Below the pieces are notes generated by a model that saw nothing but the letters and a program-made list of their open reading frames with translations, searched no databases and was not told the DNA's origin. A stretch of DNA of 64,000 bases, from positions 62,001-126,000 of the forward strand of contig NZ_PJIL01000008.1 of NCBI RefSeq assembly GCF_002929335.1. Direction: 5' to 3'. This stretch comes from Arthrobacter sp. Y81. GTDB lineage: Bacteria > Actinomycetota > Actinomycetes > Actinomycetales > Micrococcaceae. Position 1 is the stretch's first letter. Every line of letters begins with the position of its first letter. This document shows positions 8,859 to 17,236 of this stretch, in pieces. Both the position numbers and the translations under genes were made by a program.

Positions 8859-10140
8859 GCCGCTGCCGGAGACGGTTCCTGGACAGGCCGGCGTCCGCGC
8901 CGGTAATACGGCGCTGCCGCCTGACCGCCAGCCGGTGGTCATCGCGGCCCTGCGCACGCCCATCCGACGGGTCAACGGGGCGTTCAAGGACCTCCGCGCG
9001 CACGAGCTCCTGGCGCCCGTCCTTCGCGGCCTCCTGGAAGGGACCGGCCTGCCGGCGGCGGCCGTTACGGACGTGGTGATCGGCAATGCCGTGGGAGCCG
9101 GCGGCAATGTTGCCCGCCTGGCCGCCCTGGAGGCCGGACTGCCGGTCAGCGTTCCCGGGGTCACCGTGGACAGGCAATGCGGCTCCGGGCTCGACGCCAT
9201 TGTGCTCGCCTCGCGGCTGGTGGCAGCCGGGGGAAACGGGGCGTATCTTGCCGGCGGGGTTGAAAGCATCAGCACGGCTCCCCTCCGCGCCAACAGGGCA
9301 GCCGACGGCAGCCCCGAATTCTTCCGCCGGGCGCAGTTCGTGCCGCTCAGCTACGGCGATCCGGACATGGGAACCGCGGCGGACAACGTCGCCGAGGCCT
9401 TCGGGATCAGCCGCGAGCGGCAGGACCGGTTCGCGTTGCAGAGCCACGTGCGGGCCCTGGCGGCAGCAGCATCCGGAACGTACACCGGCGAAATCATCCC
9501 GCTGCCGGCGGCGTCCGGGAACGTGGAGTCAGACGACGGTCCGCGGGCCAGCCTGACGGCCGCCCTGATGTCGCGGTTCCCGCCGGCGTTCACGGAGGGC
9601 GGTACTGTCACCGCCGGGAATTCCTGTTTCGATGCCGACGGCGCGTCCGCCGTCGTGATCACTTCGCTGCAGCGGGCGCGGGAACTGGGGGCCGCCGACG
9701 GCTTCCTGGTGCTCGGCACCGACACGGCAGGTGTGGACCCGCGGGTTCTGGGCATGGGTGCCGCCGCTGCGGCGGAGCGGCTCCTGGCCCGGCACGGTGT
9801 TCGGGCCGCGGACATTGGCTTGGTGGAATTCAACGAGGCCTTCGCCTCACAGACCCTCGCCTGCCTGGACGCCCTCGGCATTGACCCCGAGCGGGCAAAC
9901 CTCGACGGCGGTGCGCTGGCCCTGGGCCACGCGTACGGCGCGTCCGGTGCTGTCCTGGTGACGAGGCTCCTCGCCAAGGCGCGCAGCGACGCTGCCCAGG
10001 GGCGCGGGGGCGCGGTTCATAGGGGAGGGGATGGTGCGGCCGGACAGCTGGCACTGGCCATGATCAGCATTGCCGGCGGCATGGGAACCGCGGCCCTCTT
10101 CAGGTACGAACGTCTCGACCGGATGGCCGCAACGTCTTAG
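8851..10140 (+). CDS. thiolase-family protein with altered C-terminal active-site Cys
   Basis: Thiolase fold, about 429 residues. The nucleophilic Cys is present in DRQCGSG (about residue 110), as are FNEAFA and GHAYGASGA. In the final motif, where active thiolases have C-x-G-G-G, this protein reads ISIAGGMG, so the proton-transfer Cys is Ser (about residue 406) and the first Gly is Ala. That questions ordinary thiolysis or Claisen activity. The start is uncertain: TTG 8851 or TTG 8821, both overlapping the synthetase gene; the conserved fold starts only at QPVVIAALRTPIRR. The 3' end overlaps the convergent ecfT gene by 4 nt. Confidence 0.85.
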   Translation: MPEPLPETVPGQAGVRAGNTALPPDRQPVVIAALRTPIRRVNGAFKDLRAHELLAPVLRGLLEGTGLPAAAVTDVVIGNAVGAGGNVARLAALEAGLPVSVPGVTVDRQCGSGLDAIVLASRLVAAGGNGAYLAGGVESISTAPLRANRAADGSPEFFRRAQFVPLSYGDPDMGTAADNVAEAFGISRERQDRFALQSHVRALAAAASGTYTGEIIPLPAASGNVESDDGPRASLTAALMSRFPPAFTEGGTVTAGNSCFDADGASAVVITSLQRARELGAADGFLVLGTDTAGVDPRVLGMGAAAAAERLLARHGVRAADIGLVEFNEAFASQTLACLDALGIDPERANLDGGALALGHAYGASGAVLVTRLLAKARSDAAQGRGGAVHRGGDGAAGQLALAMISIAGGMGTAALFRYERLDRMAATS

Positions 10141-10787
10141 CGGTCTCCCTGGCGCGGGTAGTCGTCATCGTCGGGTTCTCCCAGCCCGCGGGCAGCCAGG
10201 GCATCGCCGGTCTGGCGGGCATAGGCCACCGTAGTGATGAAGACCGGCAGGACCAGTGCCCTCGGGTTCCGTTCCAGGCCGCGCGCCCGTGCCGAATCCC
10301 GCACTTCCGAGTATGCCCCGGCGATGAACGGAATGCTCCGGAGCATGATCGCGATGGTCAGGGCGAAGCGCTCGGGGTCCGCGCCGAAGCGCCGGAACGG
10401 CACAGCCAGCGAGACGACGCCGTCGAGGAGCCGCTGCATCGGCGTGGTGGCGGTCAGAATAGACGCCGCAACGACGCAGACCAGGACGTTAAGGACGATC
10501 CGCGCCGCAACAGGACCTCCCAGCTGCCACCACTGGAACAGGCCGATGGCAAGCAGCACCGGCAGAATGGGTCGGACTGCCTTGTACAGGCGCGCGGGAC
10601 CGGCGCCGCTGAGCAGGAACAGGGCACACATGAGCCCCAGCACCGCCGCGGCGACCGCCCAGTCCACCACCAGGAACGATCCCATGCCGCAGCCCACCAC
10701 CACCAGGAACTTCAGCCAGAGCGGCGCCCGGTGGACAGGTGACGTGCCGGGAACGTAGTTCACCAGCAGGAATGCCTTGCCGCTCAC
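10137..10787 (-). CDS. ECF transporter transmembrane protein EcfT (BioN-like)
   Basis: Energy-coupling transmembrane subunit of an ECF importer, 216 residues with several hydrophobic helices in the N-terminal two thirds (for example FLVVGCG.. and LLSGAGPARLYKAVRPILPVLLAIGL split around a short loop) and the EcfT cytoplasmic region with an Ala-Arg-Gly coupling motif (DSARARGLERN, later ALAARGLGEP). The GTG start overlaps the ATPase stop (GTGA). Placed after bioY and an ECF ATPase, it corresponds to BioN. Confidence 0.88.
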   Translation of the reverse strand: MSGKAFLLVNYVPGTSPVHRAPLWLKFLVVVGCGMGSFLVVDWAVAAAVLGLMCALFLLSGAGPARLYKAVRPILPVLLAIGLFQWWQLGGPVAARIVLNVLVCVVAASILTATTPMQRLLDGVVSLAVPFRRFGADPERFALTIAIMLRSIPFIAGAYSEVRDSARARGLERNPRALVLPVFITTVAYARQTGDALAARGLGEPDDDDYPRQGDR

Positions 10788-11536
10788 CTGACCTCCGGAC
10801 GCCGCGGCGGTACGGTGGCGCTGACCGGCGGGAGGCCGGCAGCTGACAGCTCCCGGTAGTGCTCGACGGCGGCGGCAGCACCGCCGTCGAACACCACCTG
10901 TCCGGATTCCACCACCAGGACGCGGTCCATGTCCCGGACTAGCTCCAGGTCGTGCGTGGACATAACAATCTGCTGGCTGAGGCCCGAAATGGTCCGCCGC
11001 AGCAGTTCGCGGTTGCGCAGGTCCAGCAGCGTGGACGGCTCATCCAGCACCAGGACTGCAGGTTCGACGGCGAGCACGGCGGCCAGGGCCATCAGCTGCC
11101 GTTCGCCGCCCGAGAGCTCGTAAATGCTTTGGTCCGCCAGCGGCATCAGCCCGAAGCGGTTGAGGATCGCCTCGGCAGCCAACCGGCGCTCCATGGTGTT
11201 CCGGACGGACCGGCGCAGGGACAGCTCAACATCCTCCCGGCCGGTGGGCATTACGAGCTGGGACAGGGGATCCGTGAAAACAAACCCGACCTTCCGGCGC
11301 ACGGCACGCACGGACCTGACGGTATCGTCGCCGTCAACGGTCACGGTTCCCACACTCGGTGCCACGAGACCGTTGAGGAGCCGCAGGAGCGTGGACTTCC
11401 CGGACCCGTTGGCTCCGATGACGCCGATCCGCCGTTCCGTAAGATTCAGCGAGATGCCGCGCAGGAGTGTCTTGGGCTGCGGGCTGCCGTCCACCGCCAC
11501 CCGGACCTCGACTCCGTCCAGACGGATGCCGCCCAT
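10784..11536 (-). CDS. ECF transporter ATPase (BioM-like)
   Basis: Energy-coupling ATPase of the biotin ECF importer, 250 residues. Walker A GANGSGKST at 41-49, signature LSGGERQ in the middle, and Walker B AVLVLDEPSTLLD are intact. It begins 1 nt after the bioY stop and its stop overlaps the ecfT start, so the three genes form one transcription and translation unit. Equivalent to BioM, which powers uptake of biotin by BioY. Confidence 0.9.
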   Translation of the reverse strand: MGGIRLDGVEVRVAVDGSPQPKTLLRGISLNLTERRIGVIGANGSGKSTLLRLLNGLVAPSVGTVTVDGDDTVRSVRAVRRKVGFVFTDPLSQLVMPTGREDVELSLRRSVRNTMERRLAAEAILNRFGLMPLADQSIYELSGGERQLMALAAVLAVEPAVLVLDEPSTLLDLRNRELLRRTISGLSQQIVMSTHDLELVRDMDRVLVVESGQVVFDGGAAAAVEHYRELSAAGLPPVSATVPPRRPEVR

Positions 11537-11537
11537 G

Positions 11538-12212
11538 CTAATTGGCTGCCTGGCCCGCTCCGGAGTTCCGGACGCCGGCGCGGCGGATCAGGAGATCCGG
11601 GAATGCCTTGTGCAGGGCGAGGGCGATGCTGACGGCCAGGATGTTCTTGATGATGTCTCCCGGGTAGTAGGCGAGGTCCAGGAGGAATGCCTTGGAAAGG
11701 TCCAGCTTGGCGTTAACCATCATGCCCAGCACGCCCAGGCCGTGGACCAGCACAATGCTCGTGGCCATGGCCGCGGCGAAGAGGAACAGCCCCCGGTACT
11801 TCAAGGAGCGGCGGAGCACAATGGTGGTTAGCCAGCCGACCGTCAGGGCAGCGAGCGGAAAGGCGATGATGTAGCCGGCGGAGGGGCCGGCGAGGATCCC
11901 GAGCCCGCTCCTGCCGCCGCTGAAGATCGGCAGGCCGGCCAGCCCCAGCAGGGTGTACAGGCCGACGGCGGCGAACGCCCGGCCGGGACCCAAGGCCAGA
12001 CCTGTCAGCATCACGGCGAGTGTCTGCAGGGTAATGGGGACGCCGAGTCCGCCCACGGGGATGGCCGCAATGAGCGCGGAGCCGGCCACGAGCGCGGCGA
12101 AGACGGCGATGAGGCCGAGATCCGTCGCGTTCCAGCGCTTCCGGCCGGGTTTACTGCCTGACTTAACGCCGGAGGCGGTCTGGCTGGTGGCGCCACTGTC
12201 AGTCTTGGTCAT
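11538..12212 (-). CDS. bioY: biotin transporter substrate-binding subunit BioY
   Basis: S-component of the biotin ECF transporter, an integral membrane protein of 224 residues with about six helices. The BioY signature region VPITLQTLAVMLTGLALGP and the later glycine-rich GPSAGYIIAF segment are clear. A roughly 40-residue cytoplasmic extension rich in Ser/Thr/Lys precedes the first helix. It is the first gene of bioY-ATPase-ecfT. No BioQ or BirA operator was recognised upstream. Confidence 0.93.
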   Translation of the reverse strand: MTKTDSGATSQTASGVKSGSKPGRKRWNATDLGLIAVFAALVAGSALIAAIPVGGLGVPITLQTLAVMLTGLALGPGRAFAAVGLYTLLGLAGLPIFSGGRSGLGILAGPSAGYIIAFPLAALTVGWLTTIVLRRSLKYRGLFLFAAAMATSIVLVHGLGVLGMMVNAKLDLSKAFLLDLAYYPGDIIKNILAVSIALALHKAFPDLLIRRAGVRNSGAGQAAN

Positions 12213-12529
12213 GGGAGGTCCTGTCGGTTAGTGCAGATGCAAGGCAACTGGGATGGGGGCAGCCGCCCGCGTGCAGACGCTTCCCCCTCCATTCCGACGA
12301 TACGTCTCCGGCCGCGGCCATATTTTGTAGGGGATCCACTAACGGAGGGCGCCGGCTCTGGACAGGGTACCCAAAAGATGACATCCACGGGCCCCGGTGC
12401 CGAGGTAATCCGGGGGGAGTGGTGCCGGTAGACTGGTAAAGGCCGTTCTCTCGGCCACACTGCCCCGGCCCTGCCCAGACTCCATCCGTTGTGCCGTGGC
12501 GTTCCCTGTTGTGAAAGGCCTTAGCTGCA
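12213..12529. other. 317-bp divergent intergenic region, bioY / ABC-F gene
   Basis: It should hold two divergent promoters. Towards the ABC-F gene, TAGACT at 12429-12434 is a good -10, giving a leader of about 90 nt with GAAAGG shortly before the TTG start. Towards bioY, candidate -10s are only weak. I see no riboswitch core, attenuator stem or credible small ORF. Confidence 0.4.
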
Positions 12530-14128
12530 TTGATTACCGTCCAGGATCTCGAACTGCGCGCCGGCGCCCGCCTCCTTATGGACCAGGTGAGCTTCCGGAT
12601 CGACAAGGGAGACAAGATCGGCCTTGTCGGCCGTAACGGTGCAGGCAAGACCACGCTTACCCGGGTCCTCGCCGGCGAAGGCCTGCCTGCCGGCGGCAAG
12701 GTGACCCGCAGTGGCGAGATCGGCTACCTTCCCCAGGACCCCCGCACACCGGACATGGAACAGCTCGCCCGCGACCGGATCCTCTCCGTCCGCGGACTGG
12801 ACATCGCCGTCGGCAAGCTCCGGCTGGCCCATGAAGAGATGGCCAGCGAGGACGCCGCCGTCCAGCGCAAGGCGATGAACCGCTATGACCGGCTGGAATC
12901 CGAATTCCTGGCCGCCGGCGGCTACGCTGCCGAAGCCGAGGCCGCAGCGATCTGCTCGAACCTCGCCCTGCCCGACCGCCTGCTGAACCAGCCGCTCAAA
13001 ACCCTGTCCGGTGGGCAGCGGCGCCGTGTGGAACTCGCCCGCATCCTGTACTCGGACGCGGAGACCATGCTCCTGGATGAGCCCACCAACCACCTCGACG
13101 CCGACTCCATCTCCTGGCTGCGCGAGTTCCTGAAGAACCACCAGGGCGGCCTGATCGTGATCAGCCACGACACGGAACTGCTTGAAGCCACTGTGAACAA
13201 AGTCTTCCTGCTGGATCCCAACCGCGCCCAGATCGACTTCTACAACATGGACTGGAAGCGCTACTTGCAGCAGCGCGAAACGGACGAGCGCGCCCGCAAG
13301 CGGGAGCGCGCGAACGCGGAAAAGAAGGCCCAGGTCCTCTTCGACCAGGCCAACAAGATGCGCGCCAAAGCCACCAAGGCCGTCGCCGCGCAGAACATGG
13401 CCAAGCGTGCCGAGCGTCTGCTGGGCGGGTTGGAAGCCGTGCGCGCGACCGACCGCGTGGCAGCCCTGCGATTCCCGGATCCGTCACCCTGCGGCAAGAC
13501 TCCGCTCACTGCGGACGGCCTCAGCAAGTCCTACGGCTCGCTGGAAATCTTCACCGACGTGGACCTGGCCATCGACCGCGGTTCCAAGGTGGTCATCCTG
13601 GGCCTCAACGGCGCCGGTAAGACCACCCTGCTGCGCATGCTGGCTGGCGTCGACAAGCCGGACACCGGCGAAGTCGTTGCTGGCCACGGGCTGAAGGTGG
13701 GCTACTACGCCCAGGAGCACGAGACGCTCGACGTGGACCGTTCCGTCCTGCAGAACATGCGCTCCTCCGCCCCGGACATGAATGACGCGGAAGTACGCAA
13801 CATCCTGGGCTCGTTCCTGTTCTCCGGCGACGACGTCGACAAGCCGGCCGGTGTGCTGTCCGGTGGCGAGAAGACGCGCCTCGCCTTGGCCACAATCGTG
13901 GCCTCAAGCGCGAATGTGCTGCTCCTCGATGAGCCCACGAACAACCTCGACCCGGCCAGCCGCGCCGAAATTCTCGGTGCCCTGAGTAACTACACCGGCG
14001 CCGTTGTGCTGGTGAGCCACGACGAGGGTGCCGTCGCGGCGCTGAACCCCGAGCGCGTTGTGCTGCTGCCCGATGGCATCGAAGACCACTGGAACGAAGA
14101 CTACCTGGACCTGATTACGCTGGCGTAG
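12530..14128 (+). CDS. ABC-F family ATP-binding protein (ribosome-associated)
   Basis: Soluble tandem ATPase of 532 residues without membrane segments. Two nucleotide-binding domains have Walker A GRNGAGKT (about 34-41) and GLNGAGKT (about 360), signatures LSGGQRRR and LSGGEKTR, and Walker B motifs ending DEPTNHLD and DEPTNNLD. The charged linker (ERARKRERANAEKKAQ) is the ABC-F P-site tRNA interaction motif region. Such proteins act on the ribosome in translation or antibiotic resistance; this one resembles housekeeping members. The TTG start is chosen because translation begins at the conserved ITVQDLEL and GAAAGG lies 11 nt upstream. Confidence 0.92.
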   Translation: MITVQDLELRAGARLLMDQVSFRIDKGDKIGLVGRNGAGKTTLTRVLAGEGLPAGGKVTRSGEIGYLPQDPRTPDMEQLARDRILSVRGLDIAVGKLRLAHEEMASEDAAVQRKAMNRYDRLESEFLAAGGYAAEAEAAAICSNLALPDRLLNQPLKTLSGGQRRRVELARILYSDAETMLLDEPTNHLDADSISWLREFLKNHQGGLIVISHDTELLEATVNKVFLLDPNRAQIDFYNMDWKRYLQQRETDERARKRERANAEKKAQVLFDQANKMRAKATKAVAAQNMAKRAERLLGGLEAVRATDRVAALRFPDPSPCGKTPLTADGLSKSYGSLEIFTDVDLAIDRGSKVVILGLNGAGKTTLLRMLAGVDKPDTGEVVAGHGLKVGYYAQEHETLDVDRSVLQNMRSSAPDMNDAEVRNILGSFLFSGDDVDKPAGVLSGGEKTRLALATIVASSANVLLLDEPTNNLDPASRAEILGALSNYTGAVVLVSHDEGAVAALNPERVVLLPDGIEDHWNEDYLDLITLA

Positions 14129-14176
14129 GCCGCGTTACGTAGGCGCCGTTTTGTCACCGCCAATGCGGCGCCTTCG

Positions 14177-14656
14177 CTAACGTACCTGGAGTTCTTCTGC
14201 GCCGGTGATCCTGTGCAGGTCCTCGTAGGTGATGGAAAACATCGAGTTGTGGTCTCCGGCTCCTGCCCAGAGGACGTCGTGGTCTTTGAGCGACTCGTCC
14301 AGCAGGGTCCTAAGTTTCTCCGGGTGCCCGACGGGGGCCACTCCGCCGACTTCCTGGCCCGTGTGTTCCAGGACGAACTCGGGGGAGGCGCGGCGGATCC
14401 TGCCGGTGCCCAGTTGCGCGGCAACTTTGTGGACGTCCACCTTGGCTGCACCGCTGGCCAGGATCAGCAGCGGAACACCCTCCAGGTTGAACACCAGGCT
14501 GTTGGTGATTGCCGCGACGTCGCAGCCGAGCGCGGCGGCCGCCGCTGCCGCCGTCGGAACTTTCGAGTCGAACACCGTCACGGTGTCTTCGGCACCCAGT
14601 GCAGTGAGGGTGCGTTTCACGTTTGCCACCGGTTCGGGAAAGGCATCAAGGGTCAT
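14177..14656 (-). CDS. YbaK/EbsC-type aminoacyl-tRNA deacylase
   Basis: 159-residue protein of the YbaK/ProX editing family, which hydrolyses mischarged tRNAs such as Cys-tRNA(Pro) or Ala-tRNA(Pro). Family marks include AAAALGCDVAAITNSLVF with the conserved Ser/Asn, LASGAAKVD with the catalytic-site Lys, and GGVAPVGHPE. It starts 3 nt after the SURF1 gene and is probably the last gene of that operon. Its exact tRNA substrate is not evident. Confidence 0.87.
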   Translation of the reverse strand: MTLDAFPEPVANVKRTLTALGAEDTVTVFDSKVPTAAAAAAALGCDVAAITNSLVFNLEGVPLLILASGAAKVDVHKVAAQLGTGRIRRASPEFVLEHTGQEVGGVAPVGHPEKLRTLLDESLKDHDVLWAGAGDHNSMFSITYEDLHRITGAEELQVR

Positions 14657-14659
14657 CGG

Positions 14660-15526
14660 TCAGTACCCCTGGGCGTCCAGAATCGCGTCTTCCTCTTCCT
14701 CCGCCGTCGGCTGTTTCCGCTTCCGGGGAGCGGGGCGGCGGCGGTTCGCGGCCATGGCATACTCGGGCGCACTGTCCGCCGTGGCGTCCTGCGCATCGAT
14801 CTCCGCGTTCCTCGCCTGTTGGCGGGCCGCGTAGCCGAACCCGATGAACATCAGCACGCCGAAGGCGAACCACTGCAGCGAATAGGACAGGTGGGTTCCC
14901 TCTTCCACCGAAGGCTTCGGGAACGGGTACGGCATTGCGGCGGCGGCCGGCGTTTCGGAGGCGAGCTGCCCGTAGGCGCCCGTCAGCACGGGGTAGCCCA
15001 GCTGGGCGGCGTAGGCCGGGAGGTCGATGGAAGCAAGCTGTCCGTCCGGGGCGCCACGCTGAAGTTCAGGTTCACCCGGTTTCAGGCGCACGATCACCGT
15101 GACTTCGCCGGAGGGCGGCTCAGGAACGGAATCGGGGCGGCCCGGGGTGTTGTTGCCGATCGGGAGCCAGCCGCGGTCCACCACAACCGTCTGTCCGCTG
15201 TTGATCTTGAAGGGAACCACCACTTCGTAGCCTGGCTGCCCGTTGAGCGGGCGGTTCCGTACAACCCTCTGGCCGTCGACGTCGTAGCTGCCCTTCAACT
15301 CAACCTGGGTCCACTCCTTGTCTGCCTCCAGCCGGGAAAACTGCTCCTCTGCTTCGGCGAACGGCAGGGGAGTGGCCGAGTAGTTGGACGTGACCCGGTT
15401 GATCTCCGCGAGGGTCTCGGCCCTGCGGTCCATCTGCCAGCGGCCCAGGAACACGCAGGCTGTGGCAAAGATCGCAGCCAGCAGCAGATAGCCCAGCCAC
15501 TTGCTGGAAAACAGGAAGCGGTACAT
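14660..15526 (-). CDS. SURF1-family cytochrome oxidase biogenesis protein
   Basis: Membrane protein of 288 residues with the SURF1 layout: one N-terminal helix (WLGYLLLAAIFATACVFLG), a large extracytoplasmic domain with the conserved GYEVVVPF and VVVDRGWLP motifs, and a second helix (QWFAFGVLMFIGFGYAA) near residue 225. The C-terminal cytoplasmic tail is long, acidic and basic by turns. SURF1 proteins assist haem a insertion into cytochrome aa3 oxidase. It directly follows a small zinc-site protein gene (stop at 15527). Confidence 0.9.
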   Translation of the reverse strand: MYRFLFSSKWLGYLLLAAIFATACVFLGRWQMDRRAETLAEINRVTSNYSATPLPFAEAEEQFSRLEADKEWTQVELKGSYDVDGQRVVRNRPLNGQPGYEVVVPFKINSGQTVVVDRGWLPIGNNTPGRPDSVPEPPSGEVTVIVRLKPGEPELQRGAPDGQLASIDLPAYAAQLGYPVLTGAYGQLASETPAAAAMPYPFPKPSVEEGTHLSYSLQWFAFGVLMFIGFGYAARQQARNAEIDAQDATADSAPEYAMAANRRRPAPRKRKQPTAEEEEDAILDAQGY

Positions 15527-15787
15527 TCAGCTTTCCCTGCCTGACGCGGTTGCCAGGTCCAGCGGCACCGTTTCTTTCCAGAGGCCACGGGTCTGCAGGT
15601 AATCTTCCAGCCACAGCCGGTGCTCGTCGCAGGCGAGCCAGATCTTGCGGCGTTCGGGCGTGTGGATCTTGGGGTTGTTCCACAGCAGCTGCCAGGCGGC
15701 ACCGGACCGGCAGGCCTTCCTGGAGCACATGGGCGCAGCCGCTTCGGCAGGCGCAGCGCCGCCTCCCGCCAGGTCAAAAATGTTCAT
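15527..15787 (-). CDS. small conserved Cys-rich protein upstream of SURF1
   Basis: 86-residue cytoplasmic protein without a known function. Two pairs of potential metal ligands are visible, CSRKAC near residues 21-26 and CDEH near 52-55, consistent with a zinc site. The middle is aromatic and charged (NNPKIHTPERRKIWLACDEH). ATG 15787 overlaps the stop of the DUF3099 gene (ATGA), and its stop is adjacent to the SURF1 start, so it lies within a tight four-gene operon. A link to respiratory chain assembly is inferred only from position. Confidence 0.75.
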   Translation of the reverse strand: MNIFDLAGGGAAPAEAAAPMCSRKACRSGAAWQLLWNNPKIHTPERRKIWLACDEHRLWLEDYLQTRGLWKETVPLDLATASGRES

Positions 15788-16215
15788 GAAGCTGCCCGTT
15801 CCTGGCCGTCGCTGTCGTCTTCGTCCTCGATGAGTTCGCCCTGGAGAACCGTTGGACCTTCGTCTTCTGCAGCTGCCGGTGCTTCCGGCGCTTCGAGCTC
15901 CGCCAGCGGGGCGGAATCGAGCAGGTAATCGCTGTGAATCTCCGCCTTGTCGCTCCCGTTGGCAATGACCACTGCAATCCAAGGCAGGAACACCGCACCG
16001 GCAATCGGGACAACCTTGAACCAGCCGTCAACGACGAACACCAGGATCAGGCAAACCATGCGGATGCCCATGGCCACGGCGTACTTGATCATCCGCCCGC
16101 GCATCTCTTCCGAGTGGGCAGAGGCGGCATCCGTAATGCTGTGCACCTGGGCGTCACCAGAGACGGCGTCCGGTTCACCGGGCATCGAATGTCCGGGTCG
16201 TTTTGCAAGTGTCAC
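15784..16215 (-). CDS. DUF3099 membrane protein
   Basis: 143-residue actinobacterial membrane protein. A Ser/His-rich N-terminal segment (VHSITDAASAHSEEMRGRM) precedes two close helices (about residues 48-64 and 70-86), followed by an acidic tail rich in Glu, Asp and Ala. This is the DUF3099 layout. GTG 16215 is the start used. It heads the minus-strand operon DUF3099, small Cys protein, SURF1, deacylase. Function unknown. Confidence 0.82.
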   Translation of the reverse strand: MTLAKRPGHSMPGEPDAVSGDAQVHSITDAASAHSEEMRGRMIKYAVAMGIRMVCLILVFVVDGWFKVVPIAGAVFLPWIAVVIANGSDKAEIHSDYLLDSAPLAELEAPEAPAAAEDEGPTVLQGELIEDEDDSDGQERAAS

Positions 16216-16355
16216 GGCTGTTTCATCACGCTCCCAAGGCTTAACCCAATTCTCTCACCCTCAACAGTGCCGCCCAAACGCGGGCTAAGATCGGAGGCAG
16301 TAAAAATCCCGCCCCTCACCGCGGTACCCCATGCCGCAGAATCCCGGAGCAAACT

Positions 16356-17081
16356 ATGACTGAAGCAGCATCAACCGGCCGCAGCGTTCTGATCACCGGC
16401 GGCAACCGAGGCATCGGACTGGCCATTGCCGAGGCCTTCCAGGCCAACGGCGACAAAGTCGCGGTGACGTACCGCAGCGAGTCGGCGCTTCCGGAAGGAA
16501 TCCTTGGCGTCAAGGCCGATGTGACCGATGAGGCTTCCGTTGACGCTGCCTTTGCAGAGGTTGAAGCTGCGCACGGACCGGTGGAGGTCTTGGTGGCGAA
16601 CGCCGGCATCACCAAGGACACACTGCTGATGCGCATGAGCGAAGACGATTTCACCTCGGTCATCGACACCAACCTGACCGGTGCCTTCCGGGTTATCAAG
16701 CGGGCCTCCAAGGGCATGATCCGCATGCGCAAGGGCCGGGTTGTGCTGATTTCCTCGGTGTCCGGACTGTACGGCGCCCCCGGCCAGATCAACTACTCCG
16801 CCTCCAAGGCCGGACTTGTGGGGATTGCCCGTTCGCTGACGCGCGAACTCGGCGGCCGCGGGATTACCGCCAACGTCGTGGCACCGGGGTTCATCAACAC
16901 GGACATGACGGCGGAACTGCCGGAAGCCACGCAGAAGGACTACCTGTCCAAGGTTCCCGCGGGCCGTTTCGCCGAAGCCGCAGAGGTGGCGAACGTGGTG
17001 CGCTGGATCTCCAGCGATGAGGCGTCCTACATCTCCGGTGCAGTCATCCCGGTGGACGGCGGCCTGGGCATGGGGCACTAG
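16356..17081 (+). CDS. fabG: 3-oxoacyl-ACP reductase FabG (MabA-like)
   Basis: Short-chain dehydrogenase of 241 residues using NADPH to reduce 3-oxoacyl-ACP in fatty acid synthesis. The cofactor motif GGNRGIG is at 15-21, VANAG follows near 84, and the catalytic set is complete (SSVSG, then NYSASKAG). The protein closely resembles mycobacterial MabA/FabG1 in length and in RMRKGRVVLISSVSG. There is no inhA neighbour, unlike mycobacteria. GGAG about 10 nt before the ATG serves as RBS. Confidence 0.88.
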   Translation: MTEAASTGRSVLITGGNRGIGLAIAEAFQANGDKVAVTYRSESALPEGILGVKADVTDEASVDAAFAEVEAAHGPVEVLVANAGITKDTLLMRMSEDDFTSVIDTNLTGAFRVIKRASKGMIRMRKGRVVLISSVSGLYGAPGQINYSASKAGLVGIARSLTRELGGRGITANVVAPGFINTDMTAELPEATQKDYLSKVPAGRFAEAAEVANVVRWISSDEASYISGAVIPVDGGLGMGH

Positions 17082-17127
17082 CCCCTCCCGCACTCCCTCC
17101 GCCCGCTCCAAGGTCCGCGTGCACGAC

Positions 17128-17141
17128 GGGACCTTATGCCC
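17128..17141 (+). promoter_or_regulatory. candidate DosR-like box and promoter of hsp20
   Basis: GGGACCTTATGCCC agrees with the mycobacterial DosR core GGGACTWWAGTCCC at 11 of 14 positions. Its centre is 33 bp from the centre of TGTAAT (17165-17170), the same distance seen at three other candidate boxes in the window. It overlaps the inverted repeat, so a terminator explanation competes. Confidence 0.4.
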
Positions 17142-17183
17142 ATTACACGCCCCGCGGCCGGGTGTGTAATGGGCATACGGACC
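17128..17183. repeat. long inverted repeat between fabG and hsp20
   Basis: Arms TATGCCCATTACACGCCC (17135-17152) and its near-exact complement (17160-17177) pair over 18 bp with one G/T position, spacer CGCGGCC. Weaker pairing of GGGACC with GGACC extends it outward. There is no T-run. It may terminate fabG, but the right arm also contains a good -10 (TGTAAT, 17165-17170) for hsp20. Confidence 0.7.
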
Positions 17184-17236
17184 GGTCCACGCCACGGCCG
17201 GCCGCATCCGTGGGGAAACAAGACTAGGGAGCTATC

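Noticed and set aside
8127..9293. 388-codon minus-strand frame across the acyl-CoA synthetase and thiolase
   Set aside because: Shadow of two well-supported genes; composition rich in Arg, Ala and Pro with no motif.
12213..12529. Riboswitch or biotin operator upstream of bioY
   Set aside because: No conserved riboswitch core and no BirA or BioQ-type palindrome could be recognised by eye.
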